Numbered from the stretch's first letter, positions 10,327-22,062 are shown. The stretch: 64,000 nucleotides of DNA from Gaeumannomyces sp. JS-464 (GCA_002197995.1 NGZR01000002.1:2170001-2234000); one strand, 5' to 3'. Notes: generated by a model not told the origin, from the sequence alone. A program made the numbers and translations.

Positions 10327-11340
10327 ATGGGGCCGATCCTTTATGGATTCTTTACTGGGCCTGGGCGGGTCAGCCGAATCCTCTTGCTCATTTTCCTGGT
10401 AACGAACCGGAAAAATCTCCCATTTGCATGGACCATACGCGTCCTGGGCTCTCTGTTTCGCCATGTCGCCATCCGCCGGAGCCCGGGGCCGCCCCGCGTG
10501 CTCTACCACTACTGTGTCACGACGACCCATGCGCCCCTGCTCGAGACCGACTACAACTTCCACAAGTCCAATTCGACCTACTTCTCCGACCTTGACGTCT
10601 CGAGGTCGCACCTTCTCATGCACCTCTTCGCCCAGGGCATGGAGCGCGTGACAAAGAACGCCACCTACAAGGTCGTGAGGGATAAGGAGGGCAACCTGAT
10701 TAAGGGCGGCTTCGGCATAGGCCTGGGGTCTGTCTTCTGCTCGTTCAAGCGTGAGATCGCGCCCTACAGCAAATACGAGCTGTGGTCACGCATCTTGTGT
10801 TTCGACCGCAAGTGGATGTACATCCTGACGCACTTTGTCGACGCGGGCAAGGTGCGTCCCACCAGCTGGGACGGCAAGGGCTTGTTTCGTGGCGCTGGAA
10901 AACCTAGATCTCCAGGTGGCAAGAAGTCTGCGGGGGAGACTACGGGAGATGCAAACGGCTACTCGGTCGACCCCTCCATCGCCACCACCCCAGACTTTCA
11001 GAAGCACATCTTCGCCACAGCGGTCAGCAAGTACGTCTTCAAGCTCGGCCGCTTCACTGTGCACCCGGCAATTGTCATCGAGGAGAGCGGGCTGCTGCCC
11101 GAGCGTCCGGGAGGCTGGCGCGGCGGTGAGTCCGAGACTGGCACTCCCGAGGACCTCTCTGGCTTCGAGGAGGAGCTGGCGCCAGTTGCCCCAGACAACG
11201 CCAGTTGGGACTGGAGGAGGACCGAGTGGGAACGGAGGAAAGGCATGGCCTTTGCCGAACACTTTGCCGTCCTTGACGGCATGCACGCACTTTTCGACGG
11301 CGGGGACGATGGTGCCCTGGGCCACTTCACGCCTGCTTAA
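10327..11340 (+). CDS. Hotdog-fold thioesterase-like protein with N-terminal membrane segment
   Basis: The 337-residue frame resembles the fungal THEM6/4HBT-type thioesterase-like family, which includes members found in fungal metabolite clusters. Residues about 1-25 are hydrophobic (SRILLLIFLV), a likely membrane anchor. NRKNLPFAWTIRVL and then LLETDYNFHKSNSTYFSDLD follow; the last is the hallmark hotdog segment around the predicted active site. DVSRSHLLMHLF, GFGIGLGSVFCSFKREI and the core strand WMYILTHFVDAGKV come after. The C-terminal part FAEHFAVLDGMHALFDG is also typical. An upstream open frame from 10217 (MASAASN) is in another frame and is unlikely to be the start, since the membrane segment precedes the domain in this frame from ATG 10327. 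Substrate is unknown. The frame is intact and intronless. Confidence 0.8.
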   Translation: MGPILYGFFTGPGRVSRILLLIFLVTNRKNLPFAWTIRVLGSLFRHVAIRRSPGPPRVLYHYCVTTTHAPLLETDYNFHKSNSTYFSDLDVSRSHLLMHLFAQGMERVTKNATYKVVRDKEGNLIKGGFGIGLGSVFCSFKREIAPYSKYELWSRILCFDRKWMYILTHFVDAGKVRPTSWDGKGLFRGAGKPRSPGGKKSAGETTGDANGYSVDPSIATTPDFQKHIFATAVSKYVFKLGRFTVHPAIVIEESGLLPERPGGWRGGESETGTPEDLSGFEEELAPVAPDNASWDWRRTEWERRKGMAFAEHFAVLDGMHALFDGGDDGALGHFTPA

Positions 11341-12285
11341 GTTCCGGACGATGGCGTATTTGTACGATGAACTGTGGGTTCGCGACGGATAGCAGTCGCC
11401 TCAACGCACTTGGCACCTGGGGTTAGCCTGCTCCCGGGTCTACGCTTGTCTTTGCCGCTTGTTGTTGGTGATCTGGGCGGCTGTGTGTCCTGTTGCTATT
11501 TCTTTGCTTCGGTGCGGCTGGGATTTTGTGGATGGCGCCGTGAGGTGTAAAAAGAAAATTCTTCGCTTGTTCTGGAAGATTGCGGGTTGAAGATCCTTTG
11601 TGGGTGCAGTGTGGCCGTTTTTACTTTTTGGGTGGGGTTCGCTTACGAGTGCAAAACTTAGCCGGTCGATTGAAACTGGTGCGTTTTTACTAGATCTGGA
11701 AATCAGGCACGGTCGATCCCTCTCTATTCCCACGACCACGGCCCGCCACCACGCCGCGTTTGCCAACGTCATGCTGGCGGGAGTGGGCGCCTATCGCGTC
11801 TAACCAAAGCCCTGGGCATGACAGAGAGCGCCGAAAATACATTTATGAGACGAGGCGGCACCCCTGAGCGCGCGGACCAGGGGTTGGTGGCACAGCCGCA
11901 CCGAGGGAGTGCCTCCACACAAGGAGCCCAGCGTGACTCGCAGCGGCTCCGCCTTCCAGGGTCCAACGCCAAGCTAAGACACCTCGCTGTCGCAAATGTG
12001 GCTCTGGAAATAGATCTCCGCGATATCACGATCCGACGTGTCAACGACTGTCACACTCCCCTGCGCTTCCGGGCCCCCTCGTGGGTCCGCCAACGCTGGG
12101 GAGACACCAACTTTTAAGCATATCTGCTGCGTTATGCCCCGTGAGGGGACGGCCTTTCTGGCCTGCTTTGCTCTTTCTCGACAAGACTTGGCGACGAAGA
12201 GGGAAATGTGCACAAAGGGGGAGAACATACGTACGCCAGCAGCATCACAGTTACACACATCAGACGTTGGCGGTCATCGGGCATC
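11341..12285. other. Intergenic region upstream of the receptor gene
   Basis: About 0.95 kb with no recognisable coding region; it should hold the 3' end of the thioesterase-like gene and the promoter of the receptor. Confidence 0.5.
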
Positions 12286-14226
12286 ATGGCATATGATCCG
12301 GTGGTCGCGTCGGTAACGCTCACGGGCAGCGTGTTGTCCCTGATCGCGTCAACATGCGTCCTCATCTCGTTTGCCGTATACCACAAGGAGCAGCGGTCCT
12401 TCAGACATGCCCTCGTCCTTAATCTAACACTAGCCGGTAAGTATGGCTAGCTCTTTACTTTCCTACAATCACTGCCGTATTATTGGTTTGCTGACTGGAT
12501 CGCGAGCTTCTGCAGAGTTTGTAAACTCACTCGACAACTCAGTATCAGGCATCATCTACATGAGGGATCGCCAGCTCTTTCCGGGCGTTCCCTGCACCAT
12601 CAACGGCCTGGTGGGCCAGATTTCGGTGCAGGCCGTCGACTTCAGCATCCTGGCCATCGCCGTTATCACGCTCCTGACGGTGACGCGCACCACCTTCATG
12701 CCGGGCGCCCCGCGCATGACCAAGATCCTCGTGTGTCTGTCGGTCTGGGTCGTTCCGTTCACGACCGGAATCACCGCGACCGCCATGGGCTCCATGGTGC
12801 CCGTCGGCACCAACTGGTGCTGGATCACGCCCGCGAGGCCCGACCTGCGATATGCGCTCACTCACGGCTGGCGCTTCGCCGTCATCTTTGGCACCGTCGC
12901 CATCTACCTGTACATCTGGTACTACCTGCGCAACCACTTCCGGTCGATGGGCAAGGCCCTCAAGACGGGCTGGTCGCAGCTGTCGGCGGATGGACAGCAC
13001 CTTGACACCAATCCGGGCGCGGAGGGGCCTGGTCCTTTCCAGGGGACTGATGGAAACGGGAAAGAGAAGGACGGGGAGCGTTTGTAGAGACACTTGAGAA
13101 CAGGCAGAGGAAGCAGAGCCTAGCGCAGGAGCAGGCCAACGCGTCGGCACACCTCACGGTCCCAGAGGCGGCGGCCCGGCGCGACAGCACGACCGGGTTC
13201 GGAATGTCGTTCTACAACGACAACCGCAGCAGCATGGGCGAGGACGACAACGACGACCGAGAGGAGCTCCTCACGCCGGTCGAGAGGGAAAAGATTGCTG
13301 ACGAGGAGTGGGCGAGGAAGCAGCGGGTGAAGCTGCAGACCAAGAGCGGGAAGGCGGGCGCCGTCTCGTGGGGCCTGCCCACGATCCCGGTCACGCCGGT
13401 GGTCTCGAAGCCCAGCACGCCGTCGACCTCGAACAACAACACCCCTACGAATATCGGCTTCGCCATCACCAGTGACAGCCCGCAGACATCTCCCCGAACG
13501 GCGCGGGGCCGACCGGGCGGCGATGCCATGGACGCCGCCGCCATCCCCGGCGGTGGGCCGGCGAGGCCAGAGCGTGCACACAAGCGCAGCGTGTCGGACG
13601 CGAGCGGCATCGCCGACCCCTCCAGTGGCGCGCAGAACCACAAGAGGAACACCTCCGCCTCGAGCTTGACCACGGACAACAGCAGGGCATCGGTCGGGTC
13701 CACATACAGCCTGTTCCCCAACGCAAAGACCGGTGCGGCCCGGCGGTCTGGCCCGGCCGAGGGCTTCGGGCCCTTGGCGGTGGCACAGCAGCAGCAGCAG
13801 CCGCAGCAGGAGGGGCAGACCAAGAAGGCGGCTGCGATGGAGGACGACGGCAGGGAGTGGCCCTCTGTCCTGCCGTGGAAGTCGCGGGCCGCGGGGCCGC
13901 CGCGGCGTCCGACCAACGTCAGCGAGTTCCCGATGCGGCAGGAGAAGCGGCACATGGACCGCGAGGTCCAGCGCATGCTGCTCCTCAACGCGTACCCGAT
14001 CCTCTACGTCATCCTCTGGGTGCCTGGGCTCGTCAACCGGCTCATGGAGGCGGCCGGCCACCCGCTCACGGGGCGGGCGGCCCAGGCGCTGCAGAGCTCG
14101 AGCCAGTACATCGGCCTGGCCAACGCGCTGACCTACGGGTTCAACCGCCATATCAGGCACAGGATAACGGGCGACCTTCTCGCGAGACTGAGGCCAGGCA
14201 ATGTGAAGGAGATAATAAACCGATAG
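12286..14226 (+). CDS. G-protein-coupled receptor, Git3/cAMP-receptor-like, one intron and one frame break
   Basis: This looks like a fungal seven-helix receptor of the glucose/cAMP-sensing class that signals through heterotrimeric G proteins. Exon 1 (12286-12436) encodes MAYDPVVASVTL and helix 1; the intron 12437-12515 (donor GTAAGT) rejoins as LTLAEFVNSLDNSVSG. Helices 2-5 follow (CTINGLVGQISVQAVDFSIL, LLTVTRTTF, VWVVPFTTGITAT, WRFAVIFGTVAIYLYIWYYL). The frame stops at 13087, yet one base out of phase it continues as AFVETLENRQRKQS into a roughly 250-residue Ser/Pro/Gln-rich intracellular loop. It then reaches MDREVQRMLLLNAYPILYVI (helix 6) and YIGLANALTYGFNRHIRHRI (helix 7), the Git3 C-terminal signature. 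I therefore join both parts as one gene with a single missing base near 13075, probably a sequence error. The ligand is unknown. Confidence 0.85.
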
Positions 14227-15049
14227 GTTGGCTGCAAATTTTTTTTTTTTATATATCTTTTTATTTGGCGGGACGACAAGTTTGGCTTGTCCATTCCCCG
14301 TGTGGCGTCGACTGCATATTGTACTCAGCGTCGTTTTGGGTAGCTGCCCAGCATGTCTTTTTACCATTTGTCATCATTGATACCATAGCGACTGCTTTAC
14401 ACTCTCTATACTTTGTCAATCGTACCGACTCACTCTTTCAGCCGCTTGGCCACGGACGACATGGCATCATTGGCCCGCACACGCATCGACCTTCGCGTAG
14501 CCGCTCGCGCCCCGAGCCGGGATTCGGAAAATGCGTCCGCCCGCGAGGTGACTGGAAACACGGGGATAAGCGGCGGACTTGAAAACCGATCGCTCGTGTA
14601 TAGGTAGATAGGTGGGTAATTAATAAGCGCGAAACCAAGGCGGGCTCTCGTCTAAAACCGAGGCCACCAACGGGATTCTGAGTGGACGCGCCGGTCCGCC
14701 TGGCGAGCCCGGAGACAATGGCTTATTCCCAAGAAATCCGCAGCAAGGAGCCACAAAGAGGAACCGTTAATGTCGGCTACAGGCTCACGATAATCGCCCG
14801 TTTCCAAAGAATCCACAGCAGTTCGCAAGGCCCCCAGTCTCGGCGAGCATAAAAAAGGCATATAAAAGTCCCGATATCGCTTGCCGTCCTGATGGCGAGC
14901 ACATGGCGACATTCTCCACACAAGGATACCTTACCCTTACCAGCATCACCGCCACCGGGGAACGCTCCATCCAGCCCACGCCAGTTAAAGTTCAGGATTT
15001 TCTCAAAATAGCCTCCTATAAATTCTCTTAACACCACCTCGTCTCCACC
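14227..15049. other. Intergenic region upstream of the NmrA-like gene
   Basis: No coding region is recognisable. The stretch begins with a T-rich run after the receptor stop and contains a TATA-like element ahead of the next gene. Confidence 0.5.
14861..14868 (+). promoter_or_regulatory. TATA-like box of the NmrA-like gene
   Basis: TATAAAAG lies about 190 bases before the ATG at 15050, a plausible distance if the leader is about 160 bases. It is a sequence match only; no transcription start can be seen. Confidence 0.35.
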
Positions 15050-16011
15050 ATGGCGCCACCAAAGCTCATCGTATTCGGCCCCACCGGCGCCATCGCCAGC
15101 GTCGCGGCCGTGACGGCCCGCCAGCTCGGTGCCCCCGTCGTGCTGGCCATGCGCAACCCGTCCAAGCCCATCCCGGGCCTGCCCGCGGAGCTGGAGGGCC
15201 GGGGCGGCTTCGAGCGCGTGCAGGCGGACCTGGCGGACCCGCAGTCCGTCGCGGCGGCCGTGGCCAAGACGGGCGCCAAGCGCGCGCTCTTCTACATCAA
15301 CCTCGGCAACGCGGACGGCATGCTCTCGACGGTGCGGGCACTCCGGGACTCGGGCGTCGAGTCCCCCGTCCTCATCAGCAGCATCTCGGTCCACGGGCGC
15401 GGCGTGTCGATGGAGGAGCTGGCGGCGCAGGACGACGACCTGATCGCGCGCGCGCACGCCGCCGTCGAGGTCTCGCTGGCAAAGGTGTACGGCCCGGGCG
15501 GGTACGTGGCGCTGCGCCCGGGCTACTTTGCCAGCAACTCGGTGCGCTGGCTCGGCAAGGGCGCGCTCGCGAGCGGCCGCGTCACGCTCGACTTCCCCGA
15601 GCGCGTGTACGACTGGATCGCGCCCGAGGACATCGGGCGCGTCGCGGCGCACGTCGCGGTGCGCGCCGGCGGGGCGGGCGAGGTCGTGGCCGAGGCCGGT
15701 GGCGAGGGGGTCGTGCTGATGGGGCCCAAGCTGCTGTCGGCGCGCGACGGCACGCAGGCGATCGCGCGGCGGCGGGGTTCGGGGAGGTCGAGATCGAGGA
15801 GGTCGTGGACGAGGACGCCGTGGTGCGGCTCCTGGTCGAGAAGCAGGGCGTCCCTCAGTTCCTTGCCCAGACGCTGGCCAAGCACAGCGGCGACTATGCC
15901 ACGAGCGAGGAGAACACGACGGCCGGGCCGGCAAATATTCTCAAGTTTGGCGATGGGAAGATTACCAGTCTGGAGGAGTGGGCTGCGGCGCACAAAGACG
16001 CGTTTGACTAG
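15050..16011 (+). CDS. NmrA-like NAD(P)-binding Rossmann protein (one frame break)
   Basis: The protein resembles atypical short-chain dehydrogenases of the NmrA/HSCARG group, many of which sense or use NAD(P) rather than act as classical oxidoreductases. The N-terminus LIVFGPTGAIASVAA is the dinucleotide-binding loop; FERVQADLADPQSVAAAV, VLISSISVHGRG and YVALRPGYFASN are family-typical. The start at ATG 15050 immediately precedes the first strand. Near 15766 a single base is missing from a run of CGG repeats; the expected continuation GFGEVEIEEVVDEDAVVRLL lies in the next frame and runs to the stop ending at 16011, for about 320 residues in all. The C-terminal GDGKITSLEEWAAAHKDAFD resembles fungal relatives. 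I infer sequence error rather than a real truncation. Substrate is unknown. Confidence 0.82.
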
Positions 16012-16438
16012 GCGCGTACCTGGGTACTTTTAGCATATCTCGATCGATCTCAACTCCTGCACCGAAATGTTAACCGCTCTCAATAATAGTTGGATTACGC
16101 GCCTCGCCTTAGATTTGTATGTGATCCCTCGACCCATGAGCTCCCTCTCGGAGCCTTCCCACTTTCGGGCCATACAGCGCAAGACAGGCGTGTCCAATGG
16201 CCAAGCGCAGCCCACGTGGGTGGCTGTCGCTGATGCCTGGCCATGCCCGACTGCACCCAGCAGGACTTGCACTTTCCCCTCCATCTCCCACTTTCCCCTC
16301 GCTTTCCAGCCTTTCTCCCCACGATCGTCTAATCTAACCTGGATCGTTTGCCTCCTTGTCACGCTGCTCAATCCGGTTCGCCATTGCCCACGACCTACCA
16401 CACCCTGCTCTTCACATCGTCGCGCATCCAAATTCACG
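16012..16438. other. Short intergenic region between NmrA-like and NLR genes
   Basis: The two genes are in tandem. The region is pyrimidine-rich toward the NLR start and shows no further gene. Confidence 0.5.
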
Positions 16439-19400
16439 ATGGAGCCCCTTGCTGCTTTCGGGCTTGCGGCAAACATTGCCCAATTCGCCGAGCTTGGCTA
16501 CAAAACAGCCAAGACCATCCTCGAGGTGTACCGCGGCAAGGACGGGCTCACAGCCGAAAACGCCGACTTCAAGGATGCGGCCAACAATCTCAAAACCATC
16601 AGCACTCAGCTCAAGAACAATCGCCATCGCCAAAGCAATACTGGAATGGGAGCGCCTGCTCAAGAAGTCCATCGACGCATCCGACAACCTACTGAAGGAG
16701 CTTGAAAGCCTCAAGTTTGACGGTGGCTCGGTCTACGTCGGCGAGCGGCTCGCAAAGCTCATGGTTGCCATGTGGACCATCAGGCGGAAGCGCAAAGTCG
16801 AGGCTCTGAACATGCGGATCGTTGAAATCCGGCAACAGCTTCTCGTCGGGATCCAAAGTCTGATCCTCAAGCAAGGAGTAGAAATGATGCAGTCGCTTCA
16901 TGTGCTCAACGACGGAGTGAGAAAGTCGCGAGAGTTGCATGAGACACACGCGGAGCTACTCGATGCAAAGCTTCGGGGGCTCGAGAAGCAGCTGGCCGTT
17001 CGCGAATCGTGGGAGAAGTCCAATGACGCGTTGGCGGACTTTTCCCGGAGTTTTGTCGACTTTGTCGACCAATGGCGCAACCACAGCACCATCTCTGCGA
17101 TCCTGAAGAGTTTGCACTTCAAGCAACTAAGGGAACGCCAGAGCGAGATCCCGACGGCGCACAAAAACACATTTGAGTGGATGTTCAGCGATGACGGCGG
17201 GGAAAAGTTCAGGACTTGGCTGGGTAGCTCCTCCAGTGGCATCTTCTGGATCACAGGCAAAGCCGGCTCTGGAAAGTCCACCCTGATCAAGTTTCTTCTT
17301 GGACACCCCCGAACCAAAGAGCTTTTGGAGCAGTGGGCTACCTCGAGTGGCCAAAAGCCGCTGCTTCTCGTCAGCCACTTCTTCTGGTCCAAGGGGCCAA
17401 GCTCAAAGGGTCACGAGGGTCTGTTGAGGACAATACTTTTCCAGGTCCTGTTCGCGTATCCAGAGCTCGTCAAGGCAGTTTGTCCCGAGCGCTTTTCATC
17501 CTATCGCTCTCTCGACTCCTGGACTATGAATGAGCTACGGGGCTTGCTTGAGCGACTTGGAAGTATCGAATCATTGCCCGCGCGGATATTCCTCTTCATC
17601 GATGGCCTCGACGAATTCGATGGCCAGCCTGCCGAGATAATCCATGCTGTCCGGAAGGTAGCCTCTTGCACGGGTATCAAAATTTGTTGCTCGAGTAGAC
17701 CCTGGCCTGAGTTCGAAAAGGCGTTCGAGTCAGCAGCAGGCCGAATCAGCATCTACGACCTTACCGAAGACGATATAAGGGTTCATGATTGCTTCGGAGA
17801 GGACGCAAAGTACCAGAAAATGCGCACAAAAAACCCATCCGAAGCAGAGAGCCTGGTTGAGGCGGTGACGTCTCGTGCCGAGGGTGTCTTCTTTTGGGTT
17901 TTTCTGGTGGTTAAGTCTCTCTTGCGAGGGTTGGATCACGACGATAATCTTACCATCATGCGCCGGAGACTTGACAAGCTGCCGAGCGATCTGAATAAGT
18001 TCTTCGAGAAGATGATCCAGTCGATAGAGGATGTATATAAGGATGAGGCAGCTCTTATCCTGCGATGCCTCCTCCTTGCCGACTCCGCCCTACCGGTCGC
18101 CTTGTTCGCAGCCATGCACGACCTCGAAGGGCTTTTCGAATCTTTGAGACTCGGCGAGTTCTTCAGCAGTTCAGGCCGCCAAGCCCTTCTTCCTCCACAG
18201 TCAAACTGGCTCGGGCGCAAGTGGGCACAGGCGACTCAGTCCGAAGTAGACGCATACACCGAGTACAGGAACGCGGAGACCGGATATGTAGGCCTGGCAT
18301 GCAGTGGATCCTTCTGGACGGGCTACAACCTACAGGCAACGGTCCGGAGAATACAACATCAATGCCGCGATTTAGTCCAAGTCTGGGACTCTGCGGAAGA
18401 TTCCGAGCAGTAGCGTCCTCGGGTGGGCTTCATCCATCGAACAGTGGTCGACTTCCTGAGTGCACCGGACTCACATGTGCTGCTTTCGATGTCGAACCCG
18501 CCAGGGTATCTCGAGTTTGTCCTGGCTCGCTCATATCTGCAATGTGCCATGGACCTTTGTCTGGAGTCATTCCGAATATTTCAAGAGTGCATCTGATGGG
18601 TTCTGTATCTTGCCGCGGCGGACGACTCGGGCAGGGCCATCTTCGTCCTATTCAAGCTTGATGGTTTTACCTATCGCCTTGATGGTCGGACATGCGACCG
18701 GATTCACAGAGACACGAGGGGAGTGGTCGATACAGGAGACGAGATCCTCGATGACGCCCAAAGGGCCCTCTGGAACGTCAAAAACGCCATTGACTGTTCC
18801 CTACCTGACAGCCCCACAGCGACTGGACTGTTGCAAACGGCCTCACGGCTGGGACTGCTCAGGCTATGGCACCTTGTGCCTGAAAATGTACCTCCGGCCA
18901 ACGTTGAGCGCCGTTATCACAGGATAGAAGACTACGCAATTTGGTACAACACTTTCTTTGAGGCCCTCCAACCCGTCATCAATACGACCGTGCCTGGGGA
19001 CGTCGAGCTCCCGGGCTCTAAAACAATTGACCTCAGAGCGCTTGAATATCTCATCACCAGGGCAAAAACCGAGTTGGGGCCGGAGACTGCCCGGGCTATA
19101 TTTCATTTAAACAGCAACCTAGCCGACTCCAAAAACCTCTCTGTGTCCCAGCGTCGACGACTCGAAAACTTCAGAACACTTATCTCGCCCGCATTGTCGG
19201 AGCATTGTGCCGATTGGGTTCTGGACGACGTTCCGGGCAATACCCTTTGGAAATGTTTCATGGAGTCTCTTCAAGGCACTCGGGCTCCGGATAATGCTTT
19301 CGAAGTTTGCAAACTCCTGCTCGAGTGTCAGTTGGGATCAAAAGAAGTGCTTCTAAGAGTGGAAGAGATTGATTCTGTGTCAGCGACCGACGAAGCTATG

Positions 19401-19613
19401 GATGTGGCCACGAGCAGAGAATATATTAGTCTGTGTGTCGGGGAGCTATATTTTCGGCGTGTTTTTGGGGCAAGGCGTGCGTTGCAATTGCTGCGCTTTC
19501 TCAAGGAGCAGGAGCCTATGGACTCCTGGCCGCCGCCGAGGTGGGGGTTTGGGCCAGGACCAAATACGCAATTTCTGTTGGACAAGCAGATGGGGTGTTG
19601 GATAGCCGCCTGA
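16439..19613 (+). pseudogene. NACHT-domain NLR/STAND protein with in-frame stops
   Basis: Fungal NLRs are presumed non-self recognition and cell-death regulators. The N-terminus MEPLAAFGLAANIAQFAELG (ATG 16439) is the helical domain common to fungal STAND proteins. One frame slip near 16613 leads to a coiled region, then the NACHT ATPase: GIFWITGKAGSGKSTLI (Walker A), ARIFLFIDGLDEFDG (Walker B) and IKICCSSRPWPEFEKAF. The domain after it, VGFIHRTVVDFLS, is conserved in these proteins but lies beyond an in-frame TAG at 18411-18413. A second in-frame stop, TGA, is at 18594-18596, after which the same frame stays open to 19613. No WD40, ankyrin or TPR repeats are recognisable at the C-terminus. 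I infer one ancestral gene of about 1,050 codons interrupted by point mutations. An intron covering both stops was considered but the sequence between them looks coding. Confidence 0.8.
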
Positions 19614-20862
19614 TGGGGTGTTGGACACCGCCTCACAGAAATCAAGGAGCCCACCTTACAGCACCGCTCCGTCTCTGCAGGCCTACGGCGGGGACGGCAT
19701 CTGGCCTTGGCAGAACTGCCATCTTTGGTCTGGCAACTACCACTCAAACATGTCGCAGAGGATATTTGACCCGTTTGTGAGCCACCTGGTTGATCAGTGG
19801 GCTTTCACTTCGAGCTTGTGTAGCGCGATGGGACTTTCACAAAACAGGTGTGTTCGCACCACCTACTCCCCCTTTTTATACTGCTTTATCAGCCCAAGTA
19901 GAAGGCACTGTAATAGCTCAATCGTTGACGGAATTAATGCCCACCACAGTAATCGTTTTCTCAACATGGCCGGCTTCTAGCGTCCGGGGCCCCACGAAAT
20001 CTACCGATGGAGCTTGGATATCACACAGCCCCAGGCTCTGGAACTATCGGGCAAGCCTCGATGCCCAGTCCGCTCAGACTAGCTCGGGGAAGAGATTGAT
20101 AGCGCCGTCGTGCGCGAGTGGGCATCGGCGGCTGCGCAATGCAAAGCGCGGTGGTCATCGCCCAGGCCATCAGTCGAGAAATTCCCGCCACAGGGTGCTC
20201 AAGTGTCAGTGTCAAAAATTCGAGAAGTAACATATACGGTAGAGCTGTGGTGCGTCGCCGACGGCCGAGCCTAGGCACAATGGAATCCAGGCCATGCCTG
20301 TTAATTCTTTGTCCAGCAATCCTGCATGACTTGGCTGATGGCGCGCATATGGCCAAACAACAGGCGGTCTAAACTCAAGGCTTGAGCTTGTGCCTGCTGA
20401 CTGGATATGCCTCGCCAGGAGCTCAGTCGCACGAGGCAAAGACAGAAGAAGGGAGGGAGAGAACGAAGTTCAGATTAGGCGTGTGTTTGTCTTCCTTTGA
20501 CTTTGCTTGGTGTGCTACATTTGATTGATTGCTTCTTTGTCACGCTGTCCCACCTTTGCGTCAGCTCGATGCGCCCGGTAATAAGCCTGGCAAGCAGTTT
20601 CGTTGTAAAGCACTTGTTCTTGGGTGAATCGCTAGATCCAGACCTAGCCTACCCATGGTGAGTCGATCAATAATAAAAAGTCGGTGCACCACATATCCGC
20701 CCACTTCCCAGCTTCTTTTCATTTCTATTTTTTCTTTTCACTCCTTTTTCTATTATAGCTTTTGCTGCATCTTATAGTCTTTAAGGTGGAAAGGCCCTGT
20801 ACGGAAGAAAAAGACGCGATCGAGCAAGAAAAGGGTATGCAATAAATAGGTCTTTTTAAAAA
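19614..20862. other. NLR 3' flank grading into AT-rich border of the transposon block
   Basis: No gene is recognisable. It begins with the second arm of a short direct repeat (19589-19611 and 19612-19633) that overlaps the NLR stop, stays GC-balanced to about 20450, then becomes AT-rich toward the pogo-like element. Confidence 0.5.
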
Positions 20863-20864
20863 TA

Positions 20865-20907
20865 AGTCAAGTTACCCCCTGTCCGTTCACCCCCCGTCCG
20901 CCCACCC
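20865..20907. repeat. Left terminal inverted repeat of the pogo-like element
   Basis: This 43-base C-rich sequence contains the motif GTCCGTTCACCCCCC followed by GTCCGCCCACC and pairs with the reverse complement of the right end. Confidence 0.85.
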
Positions 20908-21078
20908 AAAACTCGGATCCCGACCAAACCTAGTGCATTCAACTGCAAATTTCTACCTCAATTTAACTAACCTCGATACAACTGTATATAGATTCCTGAT
21001 CAGAATCTTCCGCTGTTTCAGACGCTGTATCATTTGCCTCCTCAACTTGCCCCCTTGCCTTTGCAACGCGCCGGATAT

Positions 21079-21607
21079 TCACGAAGGTCTCGTTGGGATC
21101 CGGGGCCACTTTCCTTTTTTTGCGAGGCCGCTGTGCCTCCAATTCGGCCTCCAGCCGCCTAATTTTTGCAGGGCCTCCGCTAATTCGAATTCACGCGCCT
21201 CGTAGCCTTTTTGGACTTTCCGGAGGAAAAGTCGGGCCGTAGGGCTTGCCGGAATCCGGGCCTTAAAGGTGCTAATTTGGGAGGCCAACTTTCTAGTCTG
21301 CTTGGGAGTTTCCCAAGGCACCTGGGACAGCAAGGTAGGAACGTTTAAACGCTGTTTGGCCCTGTTATCCTCTGCAAATTGTTAAATTCCGGCTCGTTAG
21401 CTGTCTTGGTTGGAGTTTTCGAGTAAAAGTCGGCTCGATAGGGGTTTTCGGATATTCCGGGGCCAAAGGCCCGATGCCACCCCGACTTGATTATATAAGG
21501 GGTAAGGGCTTGTGATTTTGCAAAGGCATAGCTCTGCAAAAATAAACCTTTTCCCACCACAGTTAAGCAGGTAAATAAAGCCTAAAAGCCGGTTATTTTG
21601 CGGTAAG
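21079..21607 (-). pseudogene. Pogo-like transposase, C-terminal part
   Basis: On the minus strand the sequence reads GKGLFLQSYAFAKSQALTP, then IIKSGWHRAFGPGISENPYR and PWETPKQTRKLASQISTF, which match the region after the DDE domain in Fot1/pogo transposases (the conserved 'IKSGW..aG..P' segment). It is separated from the rest of the gene by Copia-A1. A stop ends it at 21079, and an internal TAA interrupts it. Confidence 0.75.
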
Positions 21608-21612
21608 CCTGT

Positions 21613-21782
21613 TGTTAAAGGTGGCCTGGAGTCACGTGGGTGGCAACTGGTGCCCCACAGCTTTAGGCCTATGCATTGGCCCTGGTATTTTGGCCTGCGC
21701 GCGCCCTAGCCCGCGATCCAGTAAAGTAGCCAAGGAACAATTACCAATCACTTCGGGTGCCTGTTATCGCGCACCTCCATCA
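21613..21782 (+). repeat. 5' LTR of Copia-A1
   Basis: 170 bases, TGTTAAAGG...CCATCA. By eye it differs from its 3' partner at about 25 positions, all transitions, with this copy keeping C or G in each case. Confidence 0.9.
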
Positions 21783-22062
21783 GGTTATAAGCCCTCGCGC
21801 CACCGTTAACGATATCTCTGCCTAATTAGGAGAGATTAACGGTGCACGAGTTATTTCCCGTTGCTTGCGTTTTCCCGCCGTGGATTACGGGCGAGGCGCA
21901 GCAGTTAAAAAACCGTTAAACGACAATTAATAAGGCCGCGTTCGGCGCCGATTAGCAACTATAACAAAGCAATAACGATAACCCTTTCAGCGTTTAAAAG
22001 CACCATTTCCTTTGCAATCCAACGCCTTTATACGCGTTAAAAGTGCTAACAAAGTCGCCAAA

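Noticed and set aside
13120..14367. Long minus-strand open frame (415 codons) opposite the receptor
   Set aside because: It is the antisense of a GC-rich coding region, has Arg/Pro/Leu-rich composition and no family motif, while the plus strand carries receptor helices 6 and 7.
14777..15934. Minus-strand open frame of 385 codons opposite the NmrA-like gene
   Set aside because: Arg/Ala/Pro-rich antisense shadow; the plus strand has clear Rossmann-fold motifs.
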